A stretch of 6,858 nt of DNA from Clostridia bacterium. Lineage in GTDB: Bacteria > Bacillota > Clostridia > Christensenellales > Aristaeellaceae. The stretch lies in contig WRFT01000103.1 in assembly GCA_009776385.1 (NCBI GenBank), positions 1 through 6,858 of the forward strand. The letters run 5' to 3'. The notes below the pieces were generated by a model. That model did not search any database and had not been told where the DNA came from. It saw only the letters and a program-made list of their open reading frames with translations. The position numbers and the translations under genes were made by a program. Each line of letters starts with the position of its first letter. Position 1 is the stretch's first letter. Of the stretch, positions 4,216 through 6,858 are shown piece by piece.

Positions 4216-6858
4216 TTATTTCAGTTGAATTCCGTACAGCTTGGATTCGCCTTTTTTACTGGTTCCAACAACCACCATGTCGTTATAAGCGGCCGGAGAG
4301 CCTTCAATCGCGCCGTCAAGCTTGATGCTTGAAAGCACCGCGCCCGTGGCTCCGTCAATCATTTGAAGCACACCGCCGCTGTCGCCCTGTATAACCCATG
4401 CGTCGCCCTTCGCGTTGTATACGGCCAGCGGCGACGACCAGGAGTAGTTGGGCATGTTCTGCTGCCAGACAACGCTGCCGGTCCGCTTGTCAAGGGCGAT
4501 GACCGACCCGCCCTGATCCGTCTTGGCAAGCGTGAAGATAACGATGTTGGATATGCTTTGCTGCCCGACCAAGGGGGAGGCCATCGCGCCGCCGAACACC
4601 TTTTGGTCGTAGGCGCATTTGACGTTATGCTTCCAAATTTCCTCACCCGTCAGCGCGTCCAGGCGGCGAATGCTGCATACGCCGTTTCGGCCCTGCCGGT
4701 TGACGATATTGGCCGTGTATAACGCAACGGATCCGTTTTCTTCTATCTCCAGGGCAATCGTCGCCTCAATACGGTCGCCTGTATCCACCGCCCATACGCA
4801 TTTCATGCTGTTGAGGTCCACGCACCGCACAATGCCGTAACGGTCGCCGAAATAGGCGTATTGGCCGTATATCGCCACGCTGTTGGCTACGCCGACCGAT
4901 TGCTTGTTTTGTTTTGCCGTTTTGGAAAGGTAGCGCACCACCGAAGGGCTGCGCAGGGTGAAGGAACGGCCGGCAAAATCGAACGTCGAGTTTAGCTTAA
5001 GCGTATAGAGTATGCCGTTGGCGCCCGCCAAAATCATCGTATCCGAAAAACGGTCAAATAACGCCGACCCGTTAAACGCGCCATTATTAAAGTGCGCGTT
5101 CTTATCCCTGCCGTCCGTCATATAAAGCTGTTTTTGATCCAGCAGGTTAAACAGAAAATTACCGATGGGGCCCGCGGCTTTTCCGCCGATTTTGGAGATG
5201 CTTTGCCCCACGCTTAACAGCGGGCGTGTCGCCATGGGATAAAGGGATACACCGCTCGTCAGCGGATAACCGATGTTGATGGTGTCGCGTGTCGGCTTGC
5301 CATCGGCCAGGTCTAAAAAGTAAACCTTTCCGTCCTGTGCCGATACAATAACCTCTTTGAGTGCCGCAATCTCTTTCTTCTCGCTGCGGATGTTCATGAT
5401 TTCCCGAATCTCAAGGGGCCACTTCACGATAATGGGCTGCCCGGGCCAACCGATACCATGGTAGGTATCCAGGCTTCCGACGGCGCTATCCCATACCACT
5501 TCCATTTTGCTTTGCGTAATGTCCGCGGTACCGTAGGCCGCGTTCTGCCGGAAGGAATCACCCCGGAAGGCCAACACGCCTCCGGGCCAGTCGGAATACA
5601 AGCCCGGCGCGGCCAAGCGTATTTGCTCGGTGGCCTCGCGCGTCAACTGCGATACCTTCTGCCCTTCCGCGTAAACAGATTCGGTAAGCGCCAGCTTGCC
5701 CGGCGCCGTCTTGTCCGCCGAAACGGCGCCCAAATAAGGCATGGGTGTGGGCGTGGGCGTCGGTGTCGGGGAATCCGTCGGTGCGGGTGTCGGCGTGGGG
5801 CTTACCGTGGGAGTCGGTGCCGGCGTGGGCGTCGGCGTGATGTCCGGCGTCGGATCCGGTATCTCCTCAGGGGGCGTTGTTTCGGGGGGCGGCGTGAATG
5901 TCGGCGCGAATGTCGGCGGCGGGGATTCGGTCGTCATCATAATGGCGACAGCGGTCGGCGTGGGCACAGGCTCTGTGATGTTTAACAGTACCTTCAATCC
6001 CGTTTGCGTCCACGTATCGCCTTCCTGAATCATCGCCTCCACATCACCGTAATAGGCTTCTTCAAAGCGTGTCACGATGGACCAAACAATGACGGTTTCG
6101 TTGGAGGTCATGGAAGTCGTCTGCGTGGGGATGGGCGTTCCGTTCGCGTTGGCTACGCGCACGCCGGTAACCGTTTTGTTCGTTAGCAGCGTAAATACGA
6201 CATCCATGGGCGCTTTGCCCTGCGGTGTCGCCGCGTTAAACCCTTCCGCGCGCGCCGGTTCATCCTGCTCGGGGGAAACGACGTTCATCACATTGTTAAT
6301 AAAGACAAGGACAGAATCTTTCACTTGATTACCGGTGCCGATGATGCCGTCTTCACCCTCCGGCCAAAAAAGCATCGCCGCCGCGGCAATCGCCAGCAGC
6401 AGCAGCAGTATTGTGACAAGGGTTAACAGCGGCCGCGCGCGGCGCCGTTCCGCTTTCGGCGCCTTCTCCGCCCATGGATCCCGGCCCTCTTGATAGCCGG
6501 GCGTCCGCGCGTAGCCGCGTTCGAAATCGGACTCATTCCCGCTGTACCCGTAGCGATCGGAAGGCGTATTGCGCGGCTTGGCGGCGCCCGATGAAGCGGC
6601 GCTGCGCGGATGCGTGTTCTCCGCTGTGCCGCCGTAACCGGGCGGTGTTCGCCTTTGATACGCGGCTTCTTGGCGGTTCGGCGCTCCGCGTTCAAAATCG
6701 TCCCGAACGGACGGCACCCTATTTTGGTACACGGGCTCTTCGCGGGCGGGTACCCTGCGTTCAAAATCGTCCCGAACGGGTGATGTTCTGTTTTGGAAAA
6801 CAGGTTCTTCACGGACAGGCGCCCTGCGTTCAAACACGGCAGTATCCTGCGGAAGGAC
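4216..6858 (-). CDS. Membrane-anchored PQQ-like beta-propeller protein, N-terminus beyond window
   Basis: At least 880 residues; function unknown. Residue numbers count from the GTG at 6837, which is probably an internal Val, since the frame stays open to the edge and the preceding residues continue the repeat context. Order: Arg-rich region with three 23-residue repeats (2-70); Gly/Arg/Tyr-rich linker (71-135); a basic patch ERRRAR then one hydrophobic helix (about 137-158), which by the positive-inside rule places the N-terminus in the cytoplasm; an extracytoplasmic domain (about 159-287) of possible Ig-like fold; a Pro/Thr-rich spacer (288-366); and a propeller (about 415-873). Propeller blades show the PQQ-type pattern of a D-x-x-T/S-G turn followed by a Trp: LDLADGK (508-514), VDLNSMKCVW (673-682), LDALTGEEIW (726-735), LDKRTGSVVW (782-791), IDGATG (827-832). 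The entry motif FRGDSFRQNAAYG (424-436) resembles PQQ/BamB-like propellers. No sign of a catalytic quinoprotein is seen. The role could be envelope scaffolding or sensing; this is inference. It is transcribed just upstream of glpK. Confidence 0.85.
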   Translation of the reverse strand, partial: VLPQDTAVFERRAPVREEPVFQNRTSPVRDDFERRVPAREEPVYQNRVPSVRDDFERGAPNRQEAAYQRRTPPGYGGTAENTHPRSAASSGAAKPRNTPSDRYGYSGNESDFERGYARTPGYQEGRDPWAEKAPKAERRRARPLLTLVTILLLLLAIAAAAMLFWPEGEDGIIGTGNQVKDSVLVFINNVMNVVSPEQDEPARAEGFNAATPQGKAPMDVVFTLLTNKTVTGVRVANANGTPIPTQTTSMTSNETVIVWSIVTRFEEAYYGDVEAMIQEGDTWTQTGLKVLLNITEPVPTPTAVAIMMTTESPPPTFAPTFTPPPETTPPEEIPDPTPDITPTPTPAPTPTVSPTPTPAPTDSPTPTPTPTPMPYLGAVSADKTAPGKLALTESVYAEGQKVSQLTREATEQIRLAAPGLYSDWPGGVLAFRGDSFRQNAAYGTADITQSKMEVVWDSAVGSLDTYHGIGWPGQPIIVKWPLEIREIMNIRSEKKEIAALKEVIVSAQDGKVYFLDLADGKPTRDTINIGYPLTSGVSLYPMATRPLLSVGQSISKIGGKAAGPIGNFLFNLLDQKQLYMTDGRDKNAHFNNGAFNGSALFDRFSDTMILAGANGILYTLKLNSTFDFAGRSFTLRSPSVVRYLSKTAKQNKQSVGVANSVAIYGQYAYFGDRYGIVRCVDLNSMKCVWAVDTGDRIEATIALEIEENGSVALYTANIVNRQGRNGVCSIRRLDALTGEEIWKHNVKCAYDQKVFGGAMASPLVGQQSISNIVIFTLAKTDQGGSVIALDKRTGSVVWQQNMPNYSWSSPLAVYNAKGDAWVIQGDSGGVLQMIDGATGAVLSSIKLDGAIEGSPAAYNDMVVVGTSKKGESKLYGIQLK
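5740..5847 (-). repeat. Pro-Thr dipeptide repeat tract (spacer coding region)
   Basis: Residues 331-366 of the propeller protein are almost entirely Thr-Pro or Ala-Pro-Thr units. At DNA level this is a degenerate 6-bp periodic tract (GGCGTG / GGTGTC type on the plus strand). Together with the looser Pro-rich stretch up to position 5976 it separates the membrane-proximal domain from the propeller. Such spacers commonly act as extended, often cell-wall-spanning stalks. The tract may vary in length by slippage. Confidence 0.85.
6364..6429 (-). other. Single transmembrane helix of the propeller protein
   Basis: This stretch encodes 22 residues made almost only of Leu, Ile, Val and Ala, ending in MLFW, directly preceded by a basic cluster (KAERRRARP). 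The length and the charge bias indicate a type II signal anchor: tail inside, propeller outside. No signal peptidase site or lipobox is seen. Confidence 0.85.
6628..6834 (-). repeat. Three tandem 69-bp (23-residue) repeats in the cytoplasmic tail
   Basis: Three in-frame units begin with FERR, FERR and FERG and carry the pattern FERR-x-P-x-REEPV-[FY]-QNR, ending in VRDD in the first two. Units 1 and 2 are close copies and the third is more diverged. At DNA level a 22-bp stretch is identical at 6689-6710 and 6758-6779, exactly 69 bp apart. The array probably continues past the right edge, since the preceding codons run in frame straight into unit 1. Confidence 0.85.

Noticed and set aside
4216..5600. 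Reading the propeller as a PQQ-dependent dehydrogenase or as BamB.
   Set aside because: Blade motifs are shared, but the protein has a single-pass anchor, a stalk and no visible quinoprotein active-site signature, and the neighbours suggest a Gram-positive host with no outer-membrane BAM complex.
5458..6028. Plus-strand frames rich in Gly-Val or Gly-Arg opposite the propeller gene.
   Set aside because: They are antisense readings of the Pro/Thr repeat tract, a low-complexity artefact.

Overview
The window reads as chromosomal DNA of a Bacillota member, most likely a moderately GC-rich Clostridia-type bacterium. The inference rests on four things: a ThiT-type ECF thiamine S-component (a mostly Firmicutes family), a TPP riboswitch followed by an intrinsic terminator (the Gram-positive style of thi control), strong GGAGG-type ribosome binding sites, and a type II cation P-ATPase and a membrane-anchored PQQ-like propeller protein of kinds familiar from anaerobic Clostridia. 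No mobile element, CRISPR array, tRNA or rRNA is visible.

Layout. (1) Positions 1-1186, minus strand: the first 395 codons of a type II cation-transporting P-type ATPase, cut by the left edge just after the phosphorylation motif. (2) Positions 1187-1537: a divergent control region. It holds a good plus-strand promoter, a TPP riboswitch aptamer and a strong intrinsic terminator, all serving the thiamine genes, plus a weaker possible promoter for the ATPase. (3) Positions 1538-2736, plus strand: thiT (thiamine uptake) and a thiamine pyrophosphokinase gene (thiN), joined by an ATGA start/stop overlap. (4) Positions 2710-4206, minus strand: a complete glycerol kinase, glpK, whose 3' end overlaps the 3' end of thiN by 27 bp. 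(5) Positions 4216-6858, minus strand: the gene directly upstream of glpK. It encodes a large single-pass membrane protein with an Arg-rich repeated cytoplasmic tail, one transmembrane helix, an extracytoplasmic domain, a Pro/Thr-repeat spacer and a C-terminal PQQ-like beta-propeller. Its reading frame stays open to the right edge, so the true N-terminus lies outside the window.

How it works together. ThiT imports thiamine and ThiN pyrophosphorylates it to TPP. TPP then binds the riboswitch in the shared leader and should favour the terminator, making a closed salvage and feedback unit with no biosynthetic genes in view. GlpK makes glycerol 3-phosphate and is separated by only 9 bp from the propeller gene, so the two are probably co-transcribed, but the sequence gives no functional link. 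The ATPase is transcribed away from the thiamine genes and appears to be an unrelated neighbour.

The least explained object is the propeller protein. The rest is recognisable physiology with some notable details: a PECLP transport motif in place of PEGLP in the ATPase, a GlpK without the regulatory histidine, and a possible antiterminator arm supplied by the P3a hairpin of the riboswitch.
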